This document shows positions 1 through 8,504 of a stretch of 64,000 nucleotides of DNA, piece after piece. Each line of letters begins with the position of its first letter. The first letter of the stretch is position 1. The stretch lies in contig NZ_JBHULY010000039.1 of the NCBI RefSeq assembly GCF_042684665.1, positions 372,001 to 436,000 of the forward strand. Reading direction: 5' to 3'. The position numbers and the translations under genes were made by a program. The notes beneath the pieces were generated by a model. It was not told where the DNA came from, made no database searches, and saw only the letters and a program-made list of their open reading frames with translations. The DNA is from Jejuia rubra. GTDB taxonomy: Bacteria > Bacteroidota > Bacteroidia > Flavobacteriales > Flavobacteriaceae.

Positions 1-81
1 CGTTCGGAATGACATTCGACTGTTATTTTGATTCAAGCTTAAATTTTGAAACCAAAAGATACTTGCTTTCTCAGGTATTTG

Positions 82-1239
82 TTACTTCATATACTTCCCT
101 TTCTTACTCCCCTCATACATCACATATTTTACCAATCGGGATTCCAGTTTGGCATTATAGAGCTGTACTTTTTTAGAGGGACGGAGGCCAACGTGTTTTA
201 AGGCTTCGAGGTTTGAGGTGATAAACCAGGCTTCTGTGCCGGGATAATTTCGTTTTAGGGTGTTGCCTATGTTTTGGTAGAATTCCTCCATATCCAAATT
301 CAGGCGTTCGCCGTAGGGTGGGTTGAATAGCATGTGTAATTTTTCCTGTCCGCCTTTTTGGGTCTTAAAAAAATCCTCGTGCTTGATGGTTACAAAATCT
401 TCGAGATTGGCATGTTTTACGTTCTCTTGGGCTTTACGTACGGCACTTGGGGCTTTGTCGTAACCAATAATTTGATGATGAAAATCCCGTGTTTTTTTCA
501 AAAGCGATTCTTCTATTTTTTCAAATAAATCAACGTCCCAATCCTGCCAGCGCTCAAAGGCAAATTCCTTTCGCAACAGGTTTGGCGGAATATTGCAGGC
601 AATCATTGCCGCCTCGATGGCGATGGTGCCCGAACCGCACATGGGGTCCATAAAATCGGATTGGCCGTCCCAACCCGATAACAGTATTAATCCTGCAGCC
701 AATACTTCATTGATGGGTGCAATATTGGTAGCCATTTTGTACCCGCGCTTGTGCAGAGATTCACCTGAGGTATCTAAAGACACGGTGCATTCCTGCCTGG
801 AGATGCGCACATTGATTTTTAAATCGGGGAACTTTAAATCCACATTGGGGCGTTGCCCTGTGTTTTCTCGAAAACGGTCAACAATGGCGTCTTTTGTTTT
901 TTGGGCGATAAACAGGGAATGTTTAAACATTTCGGAATGTACCGTGGCATCCACTGCCAAAGAACCGGTGGGTTTTAAATACTCTTCCCAAGGTATGTTT
1001 TTGATCTGATCGTAAAGGTCGCTTTCGTTTCGAACACGAAAAGTTTTTATGGGTTTTAAAATTTTAATGGCGGTGCGTAACGCCAAATTGGCTTTGTACA
1101 TAAAGCCTTTGTCGCCCACAAATTCAACAACACGCACGCCTTTTTTAACGTGCATTGCCCCAAGTTGGGTGAGTTCTTTTTCCAAAAGTTCTTCAAAACC
1201 AAATAAGGTTTTGGCTACCATGTTGAAATTTTCGGCCAT
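82..1239 (-). CDS. THUMP-domain class I RNA methyltransferase (RlmL/YpsC-like)
   Basis: Predicted S-adenosylmethionine-dependent RNA methyltransferase, probably acting on guanine N2 of 23S rRNA like the RlmL N-terminal half (the exact target is inferred from family). The 385-residue protein has an N-terminal THUMP-like RNA-binding region (about residues 50-160) followed by a Rossmann methyltransferase domain with SAM motif DPMCGSGTIAIEAA (from residue 198) and catalytic NPPYGER motif (306-312). Length is typical of the single-domain Firmicutes/Bacteroidota form, which lacks the second RlmK domain of E. coli. Database entries often mislabel the family as N6-adenine DNA methylase because of the NPPY motif. 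It is transcribed alone; a repeat-rich gap lies upstream. Confidence 0.9.
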   Translation of the reverse strand: MAENFNMVAKTLFGFEELLEKELTQLGAMHVKKGVRVVEFVGDKGFMYKANLALRTAIKILKPIKTFRVRNESDLYDQIKNIPWEEYLKPTGSLAVDATVHSEMFKHSLFIAQKTKDAIVDRFRENTGQRPNVDLKFPDLKINVRISRQECTVSLDTSGESLHKRGYKMATNIAPINEVLAAGLILLSGWDGQSDFMDPMCGSGTIAIEAAMIACNIPPNLLRKEFAFERWQDWDVDLFEKIEESLLKKTRDFHHQIIGYDKAPSAVRKAQENVKHANLEDFVTIKHEDFFKTQKGGQEKLHMLFNPPYGERLNLDMEEFYQNIGNTLKRNYPGTEAWFITSNLEALKHVGLRPSKKVQLYNAKLESRLVKYVMYEGSKKGKYMK

Positions 1240-1274
1240 AGTTTTCGTCCAAGTCTTAATAAGTGTTCCGTTAT

Positions 1275-1328
1275 ACCTCCCCTTTGGGGAGGTCGCAATT
1301 TCTTTTTTTAGAAATTGCGGGTGGGGCT
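1275..1328. repeat. Dispersed palindromic repeat, family A (intergenic copy)
   Basis: Two adjacent hairpins. ACCTCCCCTTTGGGGAGGT (1275-1293) is followed by an A/T-rich hairpin with 10-bp arms CGCAATTTCT and AGAAATTGCG (1294-1319), then GGTGGGGCT. Related CTCCCC-type copies occur at 3116-3146 and, inside icmF, at 16178-16207, so this is a dispersed element rather than a simple terminator. It lies upstream of the minus-strand RNA methyltransferase. Confidence 0.75.
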
Positions 1329-1388
1329 ATAAGATTGCAAAAATAGTGTAATTTTGCGGTCAATTTAAGGACGTGAGCGGATAAGTGG

Positions 1389-1511
1389 GTTAGGGATTGT
1401 AGCGGCATCCTTTTTTGCATATTGCAGTGACCTTTCGACTGCGCTCAAGGTGACATGCAAAAAAGATATAGCGGAAAGCCCGACCCCCGCCCAAAAGCGG
1501 GGGTAACCCCC
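1389..1511. repeat. Dispersed composite repeat, family E with a nested family D element
   Basis: The block begins GTTAGGGATTG and ends GGAAAGCCCGACC plus a C/G-rich hairpin running into GGGTAACCCCC. The same blocks recur in reverse orientation at 23536-23628. Inside is an inverted pair CTTTTTTGCAT / ATGCAAAAAAG whose loop holds a family D unit, TTCGACTGCGCTCA followed by GGTGACA; family D also occurs alone near 25778-25802. The element ends only 10 bp before the start codon at 1522, so it supplies the whole immediate upstream region of that gene. Confidence 0.75.
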
Positions 1512-1521
1512 AAAATAATAT

Positions 1522-2253
1522 ATGGCAGCAGAGACTACAACATGGTATAAATCGTGGTTTGATACGCGGTTTTACCATATTTTATACCGGGACAGGGATG
1601 CGACCGAGGCGCAGGTGTTTATGGATAACCTGACGCAGTATTTAAACTTGCCCGAGGGTGGGAGCATACTAGATTTGGCCTGTGGCAAAGGGCGACACTC
1701 TCGGTATTTGAACAAGTTGGGTTATGATGTGACAGGGATCGATTTGAGCGTGAATAGCATTGCGCATGCCAAACAGTTTGAAAACCACCGATTGAAGTTT
1801 GAGTTGCACGATATGTGCAGGCCCTATCCTAAACAGTTTGATGCGGTGTTTAATTTATTTACCAGTTTTGGGTATTTTGATAGGGACGAGGACAACCTGA
1901 ACACGATTAAGGCCGTAAAGGCGGATTTGAACGCCACTGGTTTTGGAGTGATTGATTTTATGAACACGGATTTTGTGCTGGCCAATCTTGTGCCGGAGGA
2001 TACTAAAACTGTGGATGGGATTACTTTTAATTTAAAGCGTTTTTTGAGGGATGGTTATATTATCAAGACGATTGATTTTGAAACGAACGGACAGGCTTAT
2101 AGTTTTGAGGAAAGGGTAAAAGCGTTTACCTTAGCGGATTTTGAAATGATGTTTGAAGCGGCGGGAGTATATTTGCTGGATGTTTTTGGCGACTATAAAT
2201 TGCGAAAATTTGATGCAGAGACTTCGGAGCGTTTGGTAATGATTTTTAAATAG
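1522..2253 (+). CDS. Class I SAM-dependent methyltransferase
   Basis: Small stand-alone methyltransferase of 243 residues with an intact SAM-binding motif I (ILDLACGKGRHSRYL, from about residue 49) and a motif II-like acidic segment (VTGIDLSVNSI). The substrate cannot be read from the sequence; the family includes small-molecule and cofactor methyltransferases. The chosen ATG gives MAAETTTWYKSWFDT, whose WYxSWFDT stretch is typical of the start of this family. It is monocistronic, with a dispersed repeat ending 10 bp upstream, so the leader and ribosome-binding region are repeat-derived or very short. Confidence 0.85.
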   Translation: MAAETTTWYKSWFDTRFYHILYRDRDATEAQVFMDNLTQYLNLPEGGSILDLACGKGRHSRYLNKLGYDVTGIDLSVNSIAHAKQFENHRLKFELHDMCRPYPKQFDAVFNLFTSFGYFDRDEDNLNTIKAVKADLNATGFGVIDFMNTDFVLANLVPEDTKTVDGITFNLKRFLRDGYIIKTIDFETNGQAYSFEERVKAFTLADFEMMFEAAGVYLLDVFGDYKLRKFDAETSERLVMIFK

Positions 2254-2325
2254 GTCGATAATCGACATTTATTTATCTCACTCTTGTGGAGCGAAACCAA
2301 AAACTAGATTGAACTAAAATTTTAA

Positions 2326-3000
2326 ATGAATAAATTTCTTTTTCCCATTTATGCTGTTATAGCTGGGGTTATTATTGCGAGGCTTACCAAGCATCAACGT
2401 ACTTGGAACACTAAATTATTACTGTCCTTTAGTGGGGCCTTTTTATTAGCCTTAACACTTTTTGAATTGTTGCCAGAGGTTTATGACCATTTGGATACGA
2501 AGATGACGGGGCTGTTTATTATGTGCGGTATTCTGTTACAAATTGTTCTGGAACTATTCTCAAAAGGAGCGGAACATGGGCATGTACATATTCATAAATA
2601 TGCAAAGGCATTTCCTTGGCTATTGTTTATTAGTTTGTGTATCCATAGTTTTTTGGAAGGTTTTCCCATTCATGAGGAAAACGATATGGTTTATGGGGTG
2701 TTGGTACATAAAATCCCGATTGCGGCACTTGTGAGTATTTATTTGTTTCGATCGGAATATAGTGTTGCCCAAATGGTTATGTTTTTAACCATATTTGCAG
2801 CAATGACCCCTTTAGGCACGTTGATTTCCAATACTTCTGATTTTAGTTTGCAATTGTCGCATAGCATTAATGCAATAGTTATTGGTATCTTTTTCCATAT
2901 TTCCACCACCATTTTATTTGAAAGTGGTGAAGGGCATAAGTTTAACCTCGGGAAGTTTGTGGCTATTATTTTAGGAGTTGGGATTGCTTATTTTATATAA
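2326..3000 (+). CDS. ZIP family divalent metal transporter
   Basis: Inner-membrane transporter of the ZIP (SLC39-like) family, expected to import zinc or another divalent cation. The 224 residues form seven to eight hydrophobic segments. A histidine-rich loop (HGHVHIH, about residue 84) lies between helices, and the family-type metal-site helix carries HSFLEGFPIH, equivalent to the HxxxEG signature. It follows the methyltransferase by about 70 bp in the same direction and may be cotranscribed. Substrate specificity is not deducible from sequence alone. Confidence 0.88.
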   Translation: MNKFLFPIYAVIAGVIIARLTKHQRTWNTKLLLSFSGAFLLALTLFELLPEVYDHLDTKMTGLFIMCGILLQIVLELFSKGAEHGHVHIHKYAKAFPWLLFISLCIHSFLEGFPIHEENDMVYGVLVHKIPIAALVSIYLFRSEYSVAQMVMFLTIFAAMTPLGTLISNTSDFSLQLSHSINAIVIGIFFHISTTILFESGEGHKFNLGKFVAIILGVGIAYFI

Positions 3001-3017
3001 AGAGAAGCCTTTCCTTA

Positions 3018-3087
3018 ACCCTTTCCATAGGAAAGGGAACTGTTGCGCTAAAGAGTCGCGCAAAGGCGCTAAGTCGCAAAGAGAATT
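3018..3087. repeat. Repeat-like intergenic sequence with hairpins
   Basis: The stretch holds a hairpin CCCTTTCCATAGGAAAGGG (3018-3036), then a G/C-rich run containing CGCGCAAAGGCGCTAAGTCG. Both have the look of dispersed repeat units frequent in this chromosome, but no second copy of this unit was seen in the window. Confidence 0.4.
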
Positions 3088-3115
3088 TTAAATATTTTTA
3101 AAAGTTTGAGTGTTT

Positions 3116-3146
3116 CTTCCCCTTTGGGGAAGATTAAGAAGGGGCC
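3116..3146. repeat. Dispersed repeat, family A (upstream of DUF4268 gene)
   Basis: Hairpin CTTCCCCTTTGGGGAAG (3116-3132) followed by GAAGGGGCC, the same arrangement as family A copies at 1275 and 16178. It ends 5 bp before the ATG at 3152. Reading through it from an upstream GTG at 3110 would add 14 repeat-encoded residues. Confidence 0.65.
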
Positions 3147-3151
3147 TCTCT

Positions 3152-3580
3152 ATGTTCAGCAAAGAAGAATCTCGCATATTACGACAAGAATTTTGGACCA
3201 GTTTTGGGAAATCCTTTCCTAGAAAATGGATATTGTACAATACCAAATTAAAGGGTCTTAGTTTCAAATTTCACTTTGATACCAAAAAGGCTTTGGTAGC
3301 GTTGGACTTGGAAGATGATTTAGAATTCAGAATCAAATATTGGGAAAAACTAGTGGCATTAAAGTCTATTTTAATGGATGATTATTTGCCCGATGCTATT
3401 TTTGAAGAAACCTATTTTTTGAAAAACGGAAAGGAAATCTCTAGAGTTTATGTGGCTTTGGAGCAAAAAGTGTCCATTCATAATAAGAACTCGTGGCGAG
3501 AAGTGATGGAATTTTTTAATGAAACCATGAGTTTGTTTGAAGACTTTTTTATGGAATATAAGGAAGTGATTGAGGGGTGA
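3152..3580 (+). CDS. DUF4268 domain-containing protein
   Basis: A 142-residue soluble protein matching the DUF4268 type: FSKEESRILRQEFWTSFGKS at the N terminus, a central beta region, and a C-terminal NSWREVMEFFNE..MSLFEDFF segment. No enzymatic function is known to me; DUF4268 also occurs fused to nuclease-like domains in other proteins. I chose ATG 3152 because the in-frame GTG at 3110 would translate a dispersed repeat into a non-family extension (FLPLWGRLRRGLS). It is a single gene. Confidence 0.75.
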   Translation: MFSKEESRILRQEFWTSFGKSFPRKWILYNTKLKGLSFKFHFDTKKALVALDLEDDLEFRIKYWEKLVALKSILMDDYLPDAIFEETYFLKNGKEISRVYVALEQKVSIHNKNSWREVMEFFNETMSLFEDFFMEYKEVIEG

Positions 3581-3594
3581 CAACTTCATATGTT

Positions 3595-3709
3595 GTCATT
3601 CAGAAGGTTATTGAAATCAAAATATATTTTGATTGAAAATAGATAAACGAAGTTTACGACTGATGAATCTCACTCCGGTAGAAAGATTCTTCACTTAGTT
3701 CTGAATGAC
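3595..3709. repeat. Dispersed palindromic repeat, family B (intergenic copy)
   Basis: Long inverted element bounded by GTCATTCAGAA (3595-3605) and TTCTGAATGAC (3699-3709), with an inner perfect palindrome ATCAAAATATATTTTGAT (3617-3634) and inner GAATCTC / GATTC motifs. The right arm GATTCTTCACTTAGTTCTG plus AATGAC matches the left arm of the copy inside icmF (17085-17109) at 22 of 25 bases. It sits between the DUF4268 gene and ccsBA. Confidence 0.75.
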
Positions 3710-3768
3710 CAGTTTTCTTTTTATCATCAAACCATGTTAAAACACAGGTTTTAATCACCACAATTCCG

Positions 3769-3776
3769 TATTTTTG
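3769..3776 (+). promoter_or_regulatory. Bacteroidota -7 promoter element for ccsBA
   Basis: TATTTTTG matches the TAnnTTTG -7 consensus of the primary Bacteroidota sigma factor and lies 26 bp upstream of the ccsBA ATG, leaving a leader of about 20 nt. No clear -33 TTG at canonical spacing is visible. Confidence 0.5.
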
Positions 3777-3802
3777 CACGAGCAAAAAATAGGCACTTCA
3801 AA

Positions 3803-6800
3803 ATGCAAGAGAAACTCGCAAAAATCTTTTTTTCTACCCGACTTACAGCTATTTTATTTATTGTTTTTGCGGCCGCGATGGCTACCGGAACATTTTTGGA
3901 TGCTGGGCAGGAAACATCGCCAACACCGTACACTCGGAATTTAATTTACAACGCCTGGTGGTTTGAGGCCATTATGGTGTTTTTTGTCATCAACTTTGCC
4001 GGGAATATTTTTAGGTTCAGACTTTACAAAAAAGAAAAGTGGGCTACTTTTATTTTGCACATTGCGTTTCTCTTTATTTTGATAGGTGCGTTCATCACGA
4101 GGTATGTGAGTTTTGAGGGGATGATGGGCATTCGCGAGGGAGCCACGGAAAATCAATTTTTGTCACAGAAAACTTATATTTCAGGTAATATCTATGGGGA
4201 TTATGAGGTAAATGGCGTGAACCAAATGCGTGTGATTGAAGAGGAAGTAGATTTTTCCCCGAGATTGAACAACGATTTTAAGATTGAAACAGAATACAAT
4301 GAACAGCCCATTACTATTGAACTGGAAAAGTTTATTGCAGGGGCGGAAGAGGATATCATCCCTAACGAAAATGGTGAATCCTATTTAAAGGTAGTAGAAG
4401 CAGGCGCTAATGGCCCGCACAATCACTTTTTAAAACTAGGTGAAGTTTCCAGTATTCATAATATTTTATTTGCTTTAAATAAACCAACCCAGGGCGCTAT
4501 CAACATTACTTATGCTGGAGATTCCTTAACTATAAAATCTCCTTTTGAAGGCCAATATATGACAATGGCAACCCGGGCCCAGGGCAAACTTATTAAGGAT
4601 AGTTTACAACCTTTGCATTTGCGTTCAAGATATGTGATTGGGAATATGCAAATGGTGTTTCCCAAACCCGTGACCAAGGGTGTTTTTGATGTTGTCCAAA
4701 AATCTCAAATGTTAAGGAATGATGATGACGGAGTGGTTTTAAAGATTTCTACAAACGGTGAAACAAAACGACTTGGGCTTTTGGGCGGACAGGGTAGGAG
4801 CAGCAACTATAAGCAAATTGAAGTAGGGGGATTAGAATTCGCTTTCCGTTACGGCTCCAAAGTTTTGGAATTACCTTTTTCCTTAAAGTTGAATGATTTT
4901 GAAGCCGAACGCTATCCTGGAACTGAAAATGGTTATTCTGCCTATTCCAGTGAAGTAACCGTTTTGGATGATGAAACAGGTAGTTACGATTATAAAATCT
5001 TCATGAACAATATTCTGGACCATAAGGGCTATAGATTCTTTCAATCTAGTTTTGATCCCGATGAAAAGGGAACAATTCTTTCAGTTAACCATGATTATTG
5101 GGGGACCTTGATTACCTATATTGGTTACATCATGCTCTATTTTGGGCTGATGGCGATTTTATTCAGCAAGGGTTCCCGGTTTGGGGATTTAAAAGAGCGT
5201 TTAAAAACCGTTAAAGCTAAAAAAGCTAAACTTTTAGGCGCCATAGCGTTATTGATTGGTATAAATGGATTTGCCCAAACTGCGGAGCAACATTCGGCGG
5301 ATGACGGACATATCCATGCCCATCAATTCTCGAAGCCTACAAAGGTCCAGATTGATTCTGTTCTCAAGGCAAACATCACTCCAAAGGCCCATGCGGATGA
5401 ATTTGGCCACTTGGTAATACAGGATTTAAGTGGGCGAATGATGCCGGTGAATACCTATGCTTCTGAGATGCTACGGAAGTTGAGCAAGCATGACAGCTAT
5501 GAGAATTTTGATGCCAATCAGGTATTTTTGTCCATGCAGGAAAGTCCGCAATTGTGGTACAATGTGCCTATTATTTATTTGAAATTGAAAAAAGGCGATT
5601 CTATCAGGAGTTTGATTGGAACTGAAAAAGGCGAAAAATATGTTACGCTCTCCGATTTCTTTACCAATGATGGCCGTTATAAACTAGCTCCATTTTTGGA
5701 TGAGGCTTATAAGGCACAAATACCTAATGGTTTTCAAAAGGAATTTAAAGAAACCGACCAACGTGTAAATTTGCTGTACAATACGATTCAAGGACGTTCA
5801 TTAAAAATATTTCCGCTTCCCAATGATGATAACAACAAATGGGTTTCCAATTACGACTACCTTATGGACGGTTATAATGTAAAAGATTCTTTGTATGGCA
5901 ATTTCATAAAAAATGGGTTTCGGGCGTATTTATTTAAAGTAAATGAAGGGAAACAAACTGGTGATTTTTCAGAAGCCTTAAAACTATTGGAAGCTTTTAA
6001 GAAAACCCAAAAACGTTATGGTGCTGCGGTGATGTTGAGCGATGACAAGATTAAAACCGAAGTATTGTACAATAAATATGATATTTTCAAAAAGCTGTTC
6101 AGTTGGTATATGTATGCCGGAACTTTACTTTTCGTCTTGCTAATTGTTCAAATATTTAATGACAGGAATAATGGTTTAAATATTATTGTCACAATTTTTA
6201 AATGGATTATTGTTGGGTTGTTTCTGTTGCATACTGCTGGTTTGATCGTGCGTTGGTATATTTCCGGACACGCACCCTGGAGCGATGCCTACGAATCCAT
6301 GATTTATGTGGCTTGGTCAACCATGTTGTTCGGATTGATTACGGGAATCAGTAAATCCAAAAAACCCGAAAAAGGTACCTTAGGGGGAGTGATAACTTCT
6401 GTTATTATTCCGCTTTATGGTATTGTTAAAAGCAAGTCTTCAAACCTTACTATTGCCGCAGCCGCTTTTGTTACTTCTATGATTTTAATGATTGCGCATT
6501 GGAATTGGATGGATCCTGCTATTGCTAATCTGCAACCAGTGTTGAATAGTTATTGGTTAATGATCCACGTGGCGGTTATCGTGGCCAGTTATGGGCCTTT
6601 TACATTGGGTATGATATTGGGAGTGGTCGCATTACTTTTAATGGCTTTCACAACGGAGAAAAACAAAAAAGTGATGTCCTTGAATATTCAAGAGCTGACG
6701 ATCATCAACGAAATGGCATTGACCGTTGGATTGGTAATGTTGACCATCGGGAACTTTCTGGGTGGCATGTGGGCCAATGAAAGCTGGGGGCGTTACTGGG

Positions 6801-7096
6801 GCTGGGACCCAAAGGAAACCTGGGCGCTTATCAGCATTATGATTTATGCCTTTGTGATCCATATGCGATTGGTACCTGGGCTTCGCGGACGCTGGTTTTT
6901 TAATTTGATGTCTATTGTCGCTTTCTCAAGTATTTTGATGACTTATTTTGGGGTGAACTTCTATTTGGCTGGATTGCATTCCTATGCCAGTGGCGACCAG
7001 ATTGTGAGTTTGAAATTTATAGCCATTGCTTGCGTGTGTGTTGCCGTTCTTGGATTCTTTGCATATAGGGGTTATGCCAAGTACTATAAAAAATAA
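3803..7096 (+). CDS. ccsBA: Fused cytochrome c biogenesis protein CcsBA (ResB-ResC/CcsA)
   Basis: Large inner-membrane system II cytochrome c synthase, exporting heme and attaching it to apocytochrome c on the periplasmic side. The 1097-residue fusion carries a ResB/CcsB-like half first (transmembrane segments near residues 11-30, 48-66, 75-95 and 435-455, with a large periplasmic region between) and a CcsA half last (from about residue 765). The CcsA half contains the tryptophan-rich heme signature WGRYWGWDPKETWA (about residue 995) and candidate axial histidines in HTAGLIVRW, MIHVAVIVASYG and LHSYASGDQ. The fused arrangement is usual in Bacteroidota and epsilonproteobacteria. It is transcribed from its own promoter. 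Confidence 0.95.
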   Translation: MQEKLAKIFFSTRLTAILFIVFAAAMATGTFLDAGQETSPTPYTRNLIYNAWWFEAIMVFFVINFAGNIFRFRLYKKEKWATFILHIAFLFILIGAFITRYVSFEGMMGIREGATENQFLSQKTYISGNIYGDYEVNGVNQMRVIEEEVDFSPRLNNDFKIETEYNEQPITIELEKFIAGAEEDIIPNENGESYLKVVEAGANGPHNHFLKLGEVSSIHNILFALNKPTQGAINITYAGDSLTIKSPFEGQYMTMATRAQGKLIKDSLQPLHLRSRYVIGNMQMVFPKPVTKGVFDVVQKSQMLRNDDDGVVLKISTNGETKRLGLLGGQGRSSNYKQIEVGGLEFAFRYGSKVLELPFSLKLNDFEAERYPGTENGYSAYSSEVTVLDDETGSYDYKIFMNNILDHKGYRFFQSSFDPDEKGTILSVNHDYWGTLITYIGYIMLYFGLMAILFSKGSRFGDLKERLKTVKAKKAKLLGAIALLIGINGFAQTAEQHSADDGHIHAHQFSKPTKVQIDSVLKANITPKAHADEFGHLVIQDLSGRMMPVNTYASEMLRKLSKHDSYENFDANQVFLSMQESPQLWYNVPIIYLKLKKGDSIRSLIGTEKGEKYVTLSDFFTNDGRYKLAPFLDEAYKAQIPNGFQKEFKETDQRVNLLYNTIQGRSLKIFPLPNDDNNKWVSNYDYLMDGYNVKDSLYGNFIKNGFRAYLFKVNEGKQTGDFSEALKLLEAFKKTQKRYGAAVMLSDDKIKTEVLYNKYDIFKKLFSWYMYAGTLLFVLLIVQIFNDRNNGLNIIVTIFKWIIVGLFLLHTAGLIVRWYISGHAPWSDAYESMIYVAWSTMLFGLITGISKSKKPEKGTLGGVITSVIIPLYGIVKSKSSNLTIAAAAFVTSMILMIAHWNWMDPAIANLQPVLNSYWLMIHVAVIVASYGPFTLGMILGVVALLLMAFTTEKNKKVMSLNIQELTIINEMALTVGLVMLTIGNFLGGMWANESWGRYWGWDPKETWALISIMIYAFVIHMRLVPGLRGRWFFNLMSIVAFSSILMTYFGVNFYLAGLHSYASGDQIVSLKFIAIACVCVAVLGFFAYRGYAKYYKK

Positions 7097-7155
7097 GCCG
7101 TCTCATTCAAATTAACTTTTCTTTGTATTGCATTTAATTGTTAATGCGAATCCCA

Positions 7156-7163
7156 TAATTTTG
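7156..7163 (+). promoter_or_regulatory. -7 promoter element for mscL
   Basis: TAATTTTG matches TAnnTTTG. Initiation about 7 nt downstream would leave roughly 10 nt before the ATG at 7181, pointing to 7181 rather than 7232 as the ancestral start of mscL. Confidence 0.45.
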
Positions 7164-7231
7164 CACAAAACAAAAAAATTATGGCAAGGTAATTATTTAA
7201 AGAATTCAAGGAGTTTGCGGTAAAAGGTAAT

Positions 7232-7630
7232 ATGATGGACATGGCCATCGGTATTATTATCGGTGCGGCATTTAATAAGGTCATCGATGTATTGGTGAAA
7301 AAGGTGTTGCTACCCCCTTTGTCTATGTTAACGAATGGAGTGAATTTTCAAAACAAGAAAATCATTTTACAGGAAGCTTCCAATGCTGCAGATGGTGCGG
7401 TCATCACTGAGGAGGTGGCTATCGGTTACGGTGCTTTAGGTGAAGCTTTTTTGGATTTTATCATTATCGGTTTCACAGTATTTATCGTCGTCAAATCCAT
7501 GAACCGATTGAAAAAGAAAGCGCAAGATACCACGGACGATACGGTAGTGACACCGAAGGACATCGAACTATTAGACAAACTCACAAAACTGATGGAGGAG
7601 CAAAATGCCTTCTTGAAGTCTAAAAGCTAG
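7232..7630 (+). CDS. mscL: Large-conductance mechanosensitive channel MscL, N terminus apparently interrupted
   Basis: Stretch-activated inner-membrane channel that releases solutes under hypo-osmotic shock. Visible family features are the TM1 sequence DMAIGIIIGAAFNKVIDVLV, the loop PPLSMLTNGVNF, a second transmembrane helix (FLDFIIIGFTVFIVVKSMNRL) and a C-terminal helix ending LMEEQNAFLKS. The frame continues upstream as LFKEFKEFAVKGN, which is the canonical amphipathic S1 helix, to an ATG at 7181, but codon 4 there (7190-7192) is TAA. The first downstream ATG is 7232, which would lose the S1 helix. AAGGAG lies 19 bp upstream, too far for a normal ribosome-binding site. It overlaps the convergent HAD gene by 11 bp. 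Function as annotated is uncertain. Confidence 0.8.
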   Translation: MMDMAIGIIIGAAFNKVIDVLVKKVLLPPLSMLTNGVNFQNKKIILQEASNAADGAVITEEVAIGYGALGEAFLDFIIIGFTVFIVVKSMNRLKKKAQDTTDDTVVTPKDIELLDKLTKLMEEQNAFLKSKS

Positions 7631-8309
7631 TTTTAGATGTCTGTTTTTTCCTATTGAATACGTTGCTGATTTTATCAAAATAGATATCCTTAAAATTAGT
7701 AATCACTTGATCGGCTTTGGAGTAGTCTTGATTTTTGGAGTGAAAACTATCATAGCCAATGCAATAGATGCCTGCGGATTTGGCGGCTTGAATACCATTT
7801 GTAGAGTCTTCGATTACAATACATTCTTCTCTTTTGAATCCAGAAGCTTCTGCAGCTTTTTCAAAAATTTCAGGATGGGGTTTGGACTGTTTCAAATCAC
7901 CACCACTTAATTTCGCCTTAAAGTAGGGGTTCAATTCAAAACGCTCAAAAATCATATTGATACTGGTCATGGCTGCCGAAGATCCTAAAACCAATATCAA
8001 TCCATTATCATGATAGTTTTTTATTAAATCCAAGACTCCATCGATTAATTCCAAATCTGAATTTTTATCGAAAAATTGTTTGTAATGTTTACGTTTGATA
8101 TCTACCAAGGCCTCAGGGCTTTCTTTTAAATTGAAATGGTCGCACAGACGTTTGCAAATATTTAAAGTAGATTGGCCAGTAAAGGAATCGTAAAGTTCTC
8201 TTGGAACGTCAATTCCTACTTCATCAAACATGTCATGGTAAGCTTTATGGTGCATGGGTTCACTGTCGATAATCACCCCGTCCATATCAAAAATAACAGC
8301 TTTTAGCAT
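7620..8309 (-). CDS. HAD family hydrolase, beta-phosphoglucomutase-like
   Basis: Cytosolic haloacid dehalogenase-superfamily phosphatase or phosphomutase of 229 residues. Motif I is VIFDMDGVIIDSEP (residues 5-18), with both aspartates of DxD present; motif II is VLGSSAAM (about 106); the motif III lysine region is LKQSKPHPEIF; motif IV is CIVIEDSTNGIQAA. An inserted helical cap follows motif I, as in subfamily IA. The substrate is unknown; close families include beta-phosphoglucomutase and sugar phosphate phosphatases. It is a single gene, convergent with mscL. Confidence 0.88.
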   Translation of the reverse strand: MLKAVIFDMDGVIIDSEPMHHKAYHDMFDEVGIDVPRELYDSFTGQSTLNICKRLCDHFNLKESPEALVDIKRKHYKQFFDKNSDLELIDGVLDLIKNYHDNGLILVLGSSAAMTSINMIFERFELNPYFKAKLSGGDLKQSKPHPEIFEKAAEASGFKREECIVIEDSTNGIQAAKSAGIYCIGYDSFHSKNQDYSKADQVITNFKDIYFDKISNVFNRKKQTSKTSF

Positions 8310-8504
8310 CCTATAAAGTTTTTGCGAAGATAGCCTAACTCTAAAACATCACCTAAAGAATTCATTTTGTAAATAGAAATTAATTCAACATCTTTGTTAC
8401 ATGATTGCATAAGTTGACTTCCGGCTATTTCGAGAACTGCCCTCGGGTATAAAAGACTGAACACTTTCGGTTTGGTTCAATGTTTATGTTTTAAACTATT
8501 CAAA

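Noticed and set aside
593..1009. Plus-strand open frame opposite the THUMP methyltransferase
   Set aside because: Antisense shadow of a gene with clear motifs; no family resemblance.
7208..7213. AAGGAG as Shine-Dalgarno sequence for ATG 7232 of mscL
   Set aside because: It is 18 bp from the ATG, codes for conserved KE residues of the S1 helix, and Bacteroidota rarely use such sites.
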